From the NCBI GenBank assembly GCA_003427395.1, contig BFEA01000900.1:346169-373655 (forward strand): a DNA stretch of 27,487 nt, given 5' to 3'. How positions within the stretch are numbered: the stretch's first letter is position 1; the number at the start of each line of letters is the position of its first letter. The stretch comes from Chara braunii (lineage: Eukaryota > Streptophyta > Charophyceae > Charales > Characeae). The notes beneath the pieces are model-generated. The model had not been told where the DNA came from, did no database searches, and saw nothing but the letters and a program-made list of their open reading frames with translations. A program made the translations under genes and the position numbers. Shown here one piece after another: positions 18,666 to 27,443 of the stretch.

Positions 18666-18706
18666 CCGCAACAAGACTCTGTGGGGAGTCATCCCACCGA
18701 TTGCGG
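18666..18706. other. Nested hairpin conserved in both arms (right)
   Basis: Outer stem CCGCAA (18666-18671) with TTGCGG (18701-18706); inner stem GACTC (18675-18679) with GAGTC (18686-18690). Both stems are kept although bases between them differ from the left copy. Confidence 0.65.
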
Positions 18707-19073
18707 GAGCTCTGCCGGAACCTAGGCGAGGTTCTGGAGGCAGGGAACTATCAGGTATATCGTCTTTCTATCTATATAACCCACTACACCCATGTTTGCC
18801 TACTCCCCCTATAGCTTGCTTAAGGTATGCCTGCCTGTCCCTATAATTCTTGCTTTCTATTCGAGACATAACCAGACTAAAATAAAAGGAATGTATGCAC
18901 AATGCGAGTTCCAATTTTATTGTTTGACTGAAGGCAGATTCTGAGATTGCATCTGGGGGAAGGATGGGAGGAAGGCAGTATTGCATGAAGTTTGACTGGG
19001 TTTATCAGAGGCCGGGAAGTCCCCATAAGTTTGGGGAGACCCAATGTTGTGCTTATTTCTGAATTGCCTCGAG

Positions 19074-19109
19074 AACCAGACATGTTCCATAAGTTTGGGT
19101 GGTCTGGTT
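19074..19109. other. Conserved-loop hairpin R1
   Basis: AACCAGAC (19074-19081) pairs perfectly with GTCTGGTT (19102-19109). The 20-nt loop is ATGTTCCATAAGTTTGGGTG. A loop fragment without a stem lies at about 19020-19040. Confidence 0.85.
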
Positions 19110-19147
19110 GCTCTGACTGTGAGGGCTGACTGTGGATGACTTTCAAG

Positions 19148-19183
19148 GACCAAGCATGTTCCATAAGTTTGGGTGGCTTGGTC
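19148..19183. other. Conserved-loop hairpin R2
   Basis: GACCAAGC (19148-19155) pairs perfectly with GCTTGGTC (19176-19183). The 20-nt loop is identical to R1 while the inner stem differs (AAGC/GCTT instead of AGAC/GTCT). Confidence 0.85.
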
Positions 19184-19252
19184 GCCTTGTTTACTTTGGG
19201 TTTCCTTTAGTTTCTTTCTGTTTTTGGCTTTGAAAGAAATGAACCAGGTTGA

Positions 19253-19292
19253 GGACGAAGACATGTTCCATAAGTTTGGGTGGTCTTGGTCC
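19253..19292. other. Conserved-loop hairpin R3
   Basis: GGACGAAGAC (19253-19262) pairs 9 of 10 with GTCTTGGTCC (19283-19292). The 20-nt loop is identical to R1 and R2. Confidence 0.8.
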
Positions 19293-19366
19293 AACGCCTC
19301 GCACATGTTGAAACCAGAAGGTTATAATTTGGCTATATTTTATTACTATACTACTTATGAACAAGC

Positions 19367-19405
19367 TAGTCAGATAGGGTTCCATAAGTTTGGTTGCTCT
19401 GACTA
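19367..19405. other. Conserved-loop hairpin R4
   Basis: TAGTCAGA (19367-19374) pairs perfectly with TCTGACTA (19398-19405). The loop is 23 nt and contains GGTTCCATAAGTTTGGTTG, slightly diverged. Confidence 0.75.
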
Positions 19406-19643
19406 TAGCCTATCACCAACTGAAGAGAGTATTAATTAATAATAAACTTGTGGTACGAAGGGGCAGACTGAGTCTTGAGCTGAAGATGATCAGCTCAGTT
19501 ATATGCTACCTAAAATGGCTAAGTGCAGATAATTTTAAAAATTTTGGATATTTAAACAGTTCAGGGCGGCTAGGGTGACCTAGTCATATGCCCAAAGAAT
19601 AAAAAAGTTGTTGTGTCATGTGTTTGTGTCTACTTTATGGCTG

Positions 19644-19679
19644 AGCTAGACATGTTCCATAAGTTTGGGTGGTCTAGCT
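19644..19679. other. Conserved-loop hairpin R5
   Basis: AGCTAGAC (19644-19651) pairs perfectly with GTCTAGCT (19672-19679). The 20-nt loop is identical to R1-R3. It lies about 240 bp from R4. Confidence 0.85.
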
Positions 19680-19976
19680 TTATGCCCTATGTAAGATGGG
19701 TATAAGGGGATAAATCATTGAAAGACTATGAACTATTGTTTGCTAAGTTGACTTTGGGGATGGTGAGAGTACTTACCTTTGTGGTTTCGCCTGCATGTGA
19801 CTGAGTGAGGTTGCTGGTTAGTCTGATTTTCAGTTTGATAGGTAGTTGTTTTAGTCATTCGCCACGTGCCAGAGCCATACGAGTTAGTTTCAATTCCTGT
19901 ATTTTTTTAGCTAAGTTTTTTTTTACTTAGATCAATTCTCGCATTTTATGAGATTTTTTGTTATACTTGGCTTTGT

Positions 19977-20275
19977 ATAAATTTTGGCAAGCTACTTTCT
20001 CTATGGGGAGCGTTGCCGAAATTTATGCAAATCCAAGGAGTTAGTCAACTTTTTGCTTTTCAAATTTCAACTTGTCTAAATTCTATATGGCTTAGTAAAA
20101 ATCTGGGAAGTATCCTTTTTTAAAGGGAGTGGTGCCCGAATTTTTGCTAATCCAGGGAGTTAGACAAAATTTGACTTTGGAAGCTTGAATATTATTTCTG
20201 TTTTCATATTTAGGCTAATATGAATTATGAAAAGACACTTTTCCTTCAGGAAGCGTTACCGAAATTTTTTTAGTT
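19977..20275. repeat. Three about 115 bp units with AAATTT stem-loops, right arm
   Basis: ATAAATTTTGGCAA (19977-19990) pairs 13 of 14 with 20013-20026 around a 22-nt loop. TTAGTAAAAATCTGGG (20092-20107) pairs 13 of 16 with 20135-20150. The third, near 20207-20275, is degenerate. A GGAGTTAG word follows each unit. Confidence 0.7.
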
Positions 20276-20283
20276 TAGAGGAG

Positions 20284-20379
20284 TTAGATTATATTTTGAC
20301 AGGTGGCGATTCTTGCAATCCTCTATATAGTTAGATTATATTTTGACAGGTGGCGATTCTTGCAATCCACTCTATATAG
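20284..20379. repeat. 47 bp direct tandem duplication
   Basis: TTAGATTATATTTTGACAGG through CTCTATATAG occurs at 20284-20330 and again at 20331-20379; the second copy has two extra bases. It is nearly exact, so it is younger than the arm divergence. Confidence 0.9.
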
Positions 20380-20754
20380 AGGAGACTCTGTCAGGGTCTA
20401 CCTTTCTTTGGGCACTTGCTTAGAGGCAGACCTATGCTTAGTTTGTAGAAGGGTCTTGGGTGAGAGTGTTATGGAGTTGTATTCTCCATACACTTATGAC
20501 TTTAGCTTGGGGATTGGTCCGTTTTGTGTTACATGTCTTCTTGATCGATTGATTTAGGATTTGGGTTAGATTCAGGTTGATCCTACGAGGATCGTCTTCT
20601 GTTATCTTTGATAACATGTCGGTTGCCGATTCGTCGGTTTACGACTCAACTCCAATCCACTCTTGTCACTCAACCTAAAGACTTTAGCCTTGTCATTTGA
20701 ACTGTTTTGTTGTGTTTTCACCCAGACTTTATTTGAATGGTCTTTAAACAAAAG

Positions 20755-20850
20755 TCCTGAGCATTATATTTTGAGGAGTTGAACAAGAGTGAGGTTTGTA
20801 TGACTAAAAACCCTGAGCATTATATTTTGAGGGGTTGAACAAGAGTGAAG
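20755..20850. repeat. 57 bp direct tandem duplication
   Basis: CCTGAGCATTATATTTTGAG and TTGAACAAGAGTGA occur at 20755-20793 and 20812-20849, with few differences. Confidence 0.85.
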
Positions 20851-21535
20851 GGTTGTGAGTGCAGAGAATGGTTGAAGTTGACCCCGTGTAGTGTATGGAC
20901 TTTTTGCTTGGATCTTTGATATGATTGCAGGTATGTTTGGTGATTCGGACTCTGGATTTGACTACCTGCGCTCACATACAAATATACATGGCTAAGAGGA
21001 GGCCCACTGTGACTGTGAGAAGTGATCGTCTTATATTAATAACCCTCTATATATGATATTTATATGTCTTGAGTGTTTCGCGCGGCCTATTGAGACCACG
21101 CGTAAGGGTTAAGCAGATCGTATGCTTGAGAGAAGAGGGAGATCCTCTGTTATCCTTTGCTTTTTAGAGTTCTATGGTTGGACGTTGTAGTCCGTGACAG
21201 CCGTCAAAGTAAAACCCCTTGACTTATCTCCAGACCCTAGATAGTGGAGTTTGTCTCCAGGGCCATAAGAGACGATTGTCATCATAGGTATGAACCTGTG
21301 TACCACCCACTCTCCGCAAGGTGCAAAAGAGGGTGTGGTTTTCAACTGCACTTGGCGGTTGTTCAGCGTCGAGAGATTAACCCTCAAGGCGCATGTTAGC
21401 CGACACTTGAGTGTCAAATGCGACCCTCGGGATTAATGAGAACCGCATGAGTATGGGTACTGCATAGTACACCATCATTGGGTTTGTGTACGCATGCATT
21501 GCGAGTCGATATGAGTTAGCCCTGCATTCGCGTGA

Positions 21536-21541
21536 TTTATA
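21536..21541 (-). promoter_or_regulatory. TATA-like element, right arm
   Basis: On the minus strand this reads CTCAGTATAAATCACGCG, in the position of the arm corresponding to 10072. The TATAAA word is kept while surrounding bases differ. Confidence 0.3.
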
Positions 21542-22538
21542 CTGAGTCTCGCGCGCGACGCCTATCCAATTTTCACATCGGAAAGTTATGTGACTGCTAC
21601 TAAGGGACTAGGAGTGTTGTCGCGTTGTTTGTTCAGTGTCGTTTTGTGTATGTATACGTATGCGTGTGTGTTTTTATTGTGGTGTGCACGTGGTGTGTGG
21701 GATGCGTCCTAGTCGATCGACGACGGGTCGCGCTTGGGACTTCAGCCCCCCTAGATGCCAATTCGCGAGCGGGTTCGATAGAGCAGTAATATCGCGCATA
21801 CCCCCTATGCTACATCGAATGAGAAACGTCATCGGTTGGTCCACCTTTGCGATTGCAACTGAGCAACTTTCGTACTGTGGACTGGTAGCTCGACGGGGAT
21901 ACGCCCACCGAAGCGAGGTGACAGCTCCCGTAAGGTGGAGGTAAGTCGTGCCTCGTGTAGGCCCTGTCCTATCGTAGGGGTTCGCGAGAGGTATGGCTGG
22001 CGCACTCGGCCTGAGCGGCCTTACGGAAGCTCCATGTATATTCGCGACGAGGATTAGAAACCAACTCCTACGTGACGCGGCCGGGAGGGTCTCGTGCTGC
22101 CCTTGAGCGGTGCCGGACCGATGCGCTCGACACCGGCCAGCGCAGCAGCGAGCTCCCCTTATATAGCATCAACAGGCATGCGCCGCGGCTCCATTTCGTG
22201 CAACTGCGATCCAGTTCAACACAGGTTTGTATTTATTAAAAATCCGGCAGCTCATGCTTAACCACCCTATACAGCGGTTGCCCACTGTCCTGTAGTTCAA
22301 ACACTGTGATGAGCAACGCCCCAATGATGAGGGTCAGTCGTCAAATCAGTAGCGTAGATGGGCACGAGGGTCATCACCGATTCTGGTATTTAAAGTAGGT
22401 GACAGCGAACTCGTAACAGCAACCACCACCTCGCATGCAACTACGCCCCTACTGTTAATTTAACCATGCAGTACGAATAAAATTTTCGCAAAAATATAGA
22501 AGAAAATATAGAAGGACACGTCACCATGGTGAGTACCC

Positions 22539-22569
<31 letters not shown>

Positions 22570-22580
22570 CGTGTGTGTGC
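22539..22580. repeat. (CT)n(GT)n compound microsatellite
   Basis: Twelve CT units followed by GT with two GC interruptions. Confidence 0.9.
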
Positions 22581-23148
22581 GAATTTCAGCCACTGCGCCC
22601 GTTGCCCCTGATCTGACCGACGGCACCAGACACAAAACTAATTGAATCTTCTGCTAGAACACGGACGAATACACTGCACTTTCAGCCATGCTCGCAGAGA
22701 GATAGAGTGAGACTACCAAGCCGTGAGGACGATCAACACATCGGTTATCAGGTAAGTACCCCACTCCGCGGTTCCTGCCATGCCCCTCCCCACCGATATC
22801 TTAGACTATGCCGGAATGGACCCTTCGTCGGAACGCAGCCAGATTCATCTTATGTGAAAACTTCTTTCTCACGCAGTACAGAACTGTCCCACGTCTAAGC
22901 CTATGCTTCCAATCTGAAAACTAACTACGCCATTGCATTCGAATGGCTTGATACTTCTGATCAGCCCTTTCCCGCACTCAATCTCATAAAAAATCGAGCC
23001 GGATATCCGTTTCTGATCCCACCATGACCCACCTTTTGCTACGTCCGCGCAACACCATATCCATACATCAACTACCTTGCTCTCCTGCTGCAAATTCTAA
23101 CCGCGCCAATAGATTCGCCCGCCTCCAAAATGCAAGGATCGCATGCTT

Positions 23149-23180
23149 CCTCATTCGATTTGGTCAAGAATCGGACGAGG
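23149..23180. other. CTCG-type hairpin in segment M'
   Basis: CCTCATTCGATT (23149-23160) faces AATCGGACGAGG (23169-23180): ten Watson-Crick pairs, one G-T and one mismatch, 8-nt loop. It resembles the inverted form of the CTCG hairpins at 16730 and 16910. Confidence 0.5.
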
Positions 23181-23841
23181 TGAGCATCTTTTTCTTATCT
23201 CTCCCTTCCGCTCCGCCATACTGCTGCGCACGACTTCTCCCTACTAGTCCCTCCTACACCTCGCTTCCTACTAATCCAACTTTAGCTCCGGGGTCGCCCG
23301 CCCTCACAACCCCGGATCAACTCCTTCCTCTCCCGGTTCCATCTCCATTCGGTTGTGATCCAACCTTCCTGCTACGCTCAAGCTCGCGGTCCGCCATCTT
23401 CGTTTTCTCTCGGTGCACCACCTCGTTCGCTAACCTCTATTTCTAATAACCTTCCCCAAAAACTAACCTCATAGTTGAACTCGCTCGGGTCCAAAACCCC
23501 GGGGTCGACATTTTCCCTCCTCAAAACCGTTCCCTAACGACCGCAGTCCGTGCTTTACTCCGCCATCACTCTCCTTCGGTGTACATGCACCTGGAGCGAT
23601 TTGTCGCCCAGGTTCACTCCTACTATCCCCCTTCCCTGGATCCTGTTGATGTCACGGTACCCCGTTCAGTGCGTTCCTATGACCGCTCAGCGGGACCGCC
23701 TCGCACTGCTCGCAGCGCCCGATCTCGCAACTCCCGACTTCGTCAAGACCGAACGCGAACGAGAGAAAAAAAGAAAAAACAAAACACCCGAGCTCCCCTC
23801 AACCGAATTTATGCACACCGCTCTTAAGTAGGAGTCGGGCC

Positions 23842-24265
23842 AATCTTCTCTGTATCGTCCCAATTTTTACGAATGTCCCGAAGGACTTCGCGCCGGCCAG
23901 CGCCCGTTTGCTACCACAATAGGCAGCCGTCGGGTGAACCCTGCCACGGGGCGACCCAATCCGCCCTTCGCCCCCTCTTGTTCGTACGTACCCGGCGCAA
24001 CCTGCGTCCGGGTTCATTCCGGATCTTTGCGCAGTGACCATGCAAATCTTTTCTGTATCGTTCGAATTTTTACGAATGTCCCGAAGGACCTTTAAATCGG
24101 GGCAGTGCCCCACAACCTTTCGGTATTCCTACAGCTTTCCCGCCTGGTCGGCGCTATTCACGCGGATCTGGCCCCCTGTTCTCGGTTTAAGCGTACCATC
24201 CTTGCGCGAGGGCCACGCAAAACCGCTCTGTATCGTTCCATCTTTAACAGATGTCTCAAAGGACT
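23842..24265. repeat. Three spaced copies of a 45 bp motif
   Basis: CTGTATCGTT-C-AATTTTTACGAATGTCCCGAAGGAC-like sequence occurs at 23842-23887, 24045-24090 and, more diverged, 24219-24265. The spacing of about 203 and 174 bp suggests a degenerate tandem repeat of roughly 190 bp. Confidence 0.7.
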
Positions 24266-24459
24266 CAGTCACAGTAGTGCCACATCCGCAACTCTTCAAG
24301 GTCTAGGCGACCCCGGACACGTCTCAGCTTTTGGGGTTTTACACACCTGGCTCCGTATCTGGGTCTGTACTCCTACAATTCATAGGTGTCCCTACTGAGC
24401 CAGGCTCTTGGGCCCTAGCAGCAGCCGCGGTACCGCGCCCCAAACAGAATGGGACCGTA

Positions 24460-25050
24460 GATAAAAAATAAAAAAAATAAAGATGTGAAAACCCGGTTAT
24501 ATAAATATCCTAAACAGAAAACGGGAACTACTGGTACCGAGCCAGTCCCTTGAGTCAGGTCCGTTGTCACGCCCGTCAGCAAAACTGAGGGGGATAGCCC
24601 CGTCGGGCCCTCAACCCCTCAATTCCCTCTATAATGCTCCGCTGCTCCTGCGCTGATGCCTGCTGGCCTCGATCCTTGCACCTCCGTAGCAGCAATCCAA
24701 CACCGTTACCAAATATGGCTAAGCCCAAGCCTGGGGTTGGTCTGCGCCGAATCCAGTAAAAGGTGGTGTGGCGCCGCACTCGGACCTGGGAAAACAGCCC
24801 GGCCTCATTCCTACCTATATCTAAGCACGCGGCCGCTAGGCACCCGCGCCGGCCTGCTTAATCAATCGAAAAAATCACACACTCGCCTTAAAACTGCGCA
24901 CCCATATACCTCCTAACTTAGCCAAGGCAAATCCCGGACGCAGCCGTGCTTCGCATGGCTTATTTTAACCCAAACCTACTTTTCCTGTCACCTGCAAGAA
25001 CCAGGGCAGATACTCTTGTAAGGGTATTCGTGCCGATAGCGCGCACTCAA
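24460..25050 (+). repeat. About 700 bp dispersed repeat, direct copy 1
   Basis: It shares GGGGATAGCCCCGTCGGGCC at 24590-24609 with 25219-25238, and an end block (GCAAGAACCAGGGCAGATAC at 24994-25013) with 25696-25715. The middle is much diverged or replaced. Confidence 0.65.
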
Positions 25051-25052
25051 AG

Positions 25053-25745
25053 TCCTCGACCGCCGTGACGACCTCCAAATTTCGGGGCACACATGGGTCA
25101 AGCAGCACCGAAACAAATATAATAAAGATATCTAGAAATTTTTAATCATCGAAATATAACAAACGAGGAAAACAAAAATGTTAACACCGTCCTAATGCCG
25201 TCGACGGCAAAACCAAAGGGGGGATAGCCCCGTCGGGCCCTCAACCCCTCCATTCCTCCGCGTTACCCTGATATCCCCGCGTCGTCGCCGCAAGTGCTAG
25301 TGCTCGGCCCAAACCTAGGTTTTAGCTTTGTCGAACACCTAACTAGACGGACACCGCGTGACGCGCGGGTCTACTAAAAATACTTCAAAGCCTCCTCGTT
25401 GTCGATGTCGTTTTCCGCACGCACACATAGGTCACAGGCAAGTACGTTAATCATCGAGACATAATCTATTTTTTTTTATCCTAACTTAATTGGGGAAAAA
25501 TAAAATAAAAAATTTGCCCGGTGATCACGCCGACTCTTCAATCGTCAACAATTTAAAGGATCACGCGCGTTTCAAATTTGCGCGCCCACACACTCTTTAT
25601 TTTCTAGTCAACCATCAGCCACATAAACAACGGACACTGTCGCGACTCGCGCAATACACTTCAAACTTTAAACTTAAAATTATTTTTTGTCGCTTGCAAA
25701 AACCAGGGCGGATACCCTTGTAAGGGTATTCGCACCGACAACGGG
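25053..25745 (+). repeat. About 700 bp dispersed repeat, direct copy 2
   Basis: It lies in tandem with 24460-25050 and inverted relative to 14510-15280. It ends with the near-palindromic ATACCCTTGTAAGGGTAT at 25712-25729 (8 bp arms, 2-nt centre), which is partly kept in the other copies. Confidence 0.75.
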
Positions 25746-27200
25746 GACGAAGCGTGGAGGGGGCGGCAAAGGTGGGAGAGGGCGAGCGAGAGCAGCGACG
25801 GCGCCGGCGGGAGGATTCTTCGCCATTCTGTCGACTTGGCGGTGTCGGCAGGGACTTCAGGATTCAGAGTAGATCCTCTTCGCTCAACGGGTAGTACTCG
25901 TGCCAGCGGGGCCTTTTCTCCCTCCTCCTTCGTCGTCGATCCAGCTTCCGATTGTTTTTTAGGTGACAGGCCCGCGATGGCTATACGTCATGGGTCGTCG
26001 TCTGATGGTACTTCACCGTACACCCCGTGGGCATTCCATAATACGTTCTGATCGGAGTTGTCCAACAAAAGATCGTCAAGTCTAGATAGCGCCACACCGC
26101 GGGGTCGTCATCGCTCAGGTATTGCCCGCAGTTTTCCGTACAGTTCACCCATATTATGGTTGGCGTCAACGTCCTCTCCAAAGTGACGGGTTCGGCTTGG
26201 CTGGGGGCGCTAGGATTAAGGATTTAACGCTTGCTGGCAGATCGTCGACGAGCTGGGACAAAAAAATGAGGCCCTCCGAGTCGTAGGCGATGGTCGGTCT
26301 GCCTCCTTCCACGATCCCTCTGCACAGAAGTCCAAACAAGGTGCCACTCGTTTTCGTCTCTCTATTGGCCACGCCCGAGCTAGTACCAGCGAGATCTCGT
26401 TGCAGATCTCCAACTCCCGATCGCTGTAATACCGAGCCCAGTGACACCTCACTGTTAGCATGTATATACTGACTGACACAAACTCGGTCCACTTGCGAAG
26501 GCAGAGAGGATGGAAGGGAGGGATCGTGGCAGGGCGAATCTCCAATCTTAGAAGAGGGTCGGCCCAGGATGGCCAGAGAGTTGGAAGATTTGATGGGAGG
26601 GAGAAGGTCGAGAATCGATTCATCAACTCAATGGGTAAGGACGAAGAGGGGGAAGGGGACAAGCAGCGGGCTCAGTACTACTGGTCCGAAGAGAGAAGGT
26701 ATCAATGTACCCACTATTTGTCGACCCGGTCGGGCTAGTCGCTGCCGCCAATCCGCTACCCACACCTGTCCCCACTCGTAAAGGCTGGCGATCCCCACGT
26801 TTCATTGCTGCAGGTGAATGGTGCACAGATCGCCACTGAAAGCGAGGGTCATCGTCACATCACTCAAGTTAGGCCGAGAGAATCGATCGAATGCCAAGGC
26901 TTCCACCAGGATGACAGTCGCTCCCCGCTCGGTTGAAATCGTCACTTCCACTGCCGCACAACAAGCCCCGTGATTAAACAACTGCACGACCTGGAGGAGG
27001 TTGGGACTGAGACGAGGATACGCGACTTGGTGAAACTGCAACGAAGGTCAAGGCTGGAGCCTGGAGAAGTTGAGGGGGAAGCGTCAGCTCGATGATGAAA
27101 CTCATGGCGAAGACCGAGGAGAGGAGGTACCGGACGAAGATGGGGAGGCGAGATCTCCGTCTACGCCAGAAAAAGAAGGCGAAGGCGAGATACTATGTAT
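25746..27200. other. No recognised gene; weak minus-strand ORF traces
   Basis: Minus-strand open stretches at 26216-26662 (with CHWARYYSDRELEICNEISL), 26166-26492 (with RPTIAYDSEGLIFLSQLVDD) and 26802-27041 (with TERGATVILVEALAFDRFSR) read more like protein than the opposite frames. They lie in different frames without shared motifs. Together they might be the remains of one minus-strand gene with introns or frameshifts. I recognise no family, and chance is not excluded. Confidence 0.25.
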
Positions 27201-27212
27201 CCATTCGACTCG

Positions 27213-27321
27213 CAACGGGTTTTGTACAACTCCGTTGTACCCGTTGTACACCCCCGAGGTCCGAGTTGAATACTCGTTGAACGGTACAACGGGGGCTTCC
27301 CGTTGAAATCCGATCAACGGG
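27213..27321. promoter_or_regulatory. Cluster of CAACGG/CCGTTG words with hairpins
   Basis: CAACGG or its complement occurs at 27213, 27241, 27287, 27300 and 27315. GTACAAC (27224-27230) and GTTGTAC (27234-27240) make a 7 bp hairpin inside an outer CAACGG/CCGTTG pair. CCCGTTG (27299-27305) pairs with CAACGGG (27315-27321). AACGG is the core of plant MYB sites such as the M-phase MSA element, so a regulatory role is possible but unproven. Confidence 0.4.
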
Positions 27322-27340
27322 TCGAACCCAATGGGCCTCG

Positions 27341-27350
27341 GACACGTGGC
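27341..27350. promoter_or_regulatory. G-box/ABRE-like GACACGTGGC
   Basis: CACGTG at 27343-27348, extended as ACGTGGC, matches the plant bZIP/bHLH G-box type. It is a single occurrence about 20 bp after the CAACGG cluster. Confidence 0.35.
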
Positions 27351-27402
27351 AGGATACGCGTGAAAAAAAAAAGTGAAAAAAAAAAGTAAAAAAATTGCCC
27401 TC

Positions 27403-27443
27403 TGTGTGTGTGCGTGTGTGTGTGTATCTGTGTGTGTGTTCAT

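Larger units (their letters stand above)
9841..22132. repeat. 12.3 kb imperfect palindrome (long inverted repeat)
   Basis: The ends match as a perfect 24 bp inverted repeat (9841-9864 with 22109-22132), beginning TGTCGAGCGC. At the inner side a perfect 21 bp inverted match joins 13759-13779 with 18489-18509. Many anchors lie between, for example 10201-10215 with 21399-21413, and the 10985-11050 stretch with 21020-21080. Weaker similarity continues inward to about 14200 and 18200. No transposase, reverse transcriptase or other recognisable protein lies inside. The immediate flanks (GTGCCACC and CCGGCCAG) are not a target-site duplication. It could be a foldback-like or long-TIR non-autonomous element, or an inverted segmental duplication. 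Confidence 0.85.
18489..22132 (-). repeat. Right arm of the palindrome
   Basis: About 3.6 kb, diverged from the left arm with many substitutions and indels, so it is not a recent copy. About 380 bp at 21640-22020 have no counterpart in the left arm. It holds five well-paired conserved-loop hairpins, the AAATTT stem-loop triplet and two short tandem duplications. No gene is seen. Confidence 0.8.
22133..25745. other. Segment M', diverged inverted copy of the spacer
   Basis: It starts directly at the outer end of the right arm. Reading it backwards recovers the order of segment M: 25745 to 25053 matches 14510-15280, a stretch around 23390-23510 resembles 16740-16830 inverted (AAAACTAACCTC then CCAAAACCCC), and about 22290-22400 resembles 17150-17350. 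No gene was recognised. Short plus-strand ORFs at 23024-23446 and 23550-23831 have Pro/Ser/Arg-rich products with no motif I know. Confidence 0.55.

Noticed and set aside
9841-22132. TG...CA ends as evidence of an LTR element
   Set aside because: The ends are inverted, not direct, repeats, and there is no gag-pol inside.
22525-23190. Splice-donor-like GGTGAGTAC, CAGGTAAGTA and GAGGTGAGCA words
   Set aside because: No convincing exons or open frames adjoin them; such words are common by chance.
23550-23831. Plus-strand ORFs with a basic RSRNSRLRQDR tail
   Set aside because: Coding-like at first sight, but two frames are open together, composition is Arg/Pro-biased, and the region is an inverted copy of non-coding spacer.
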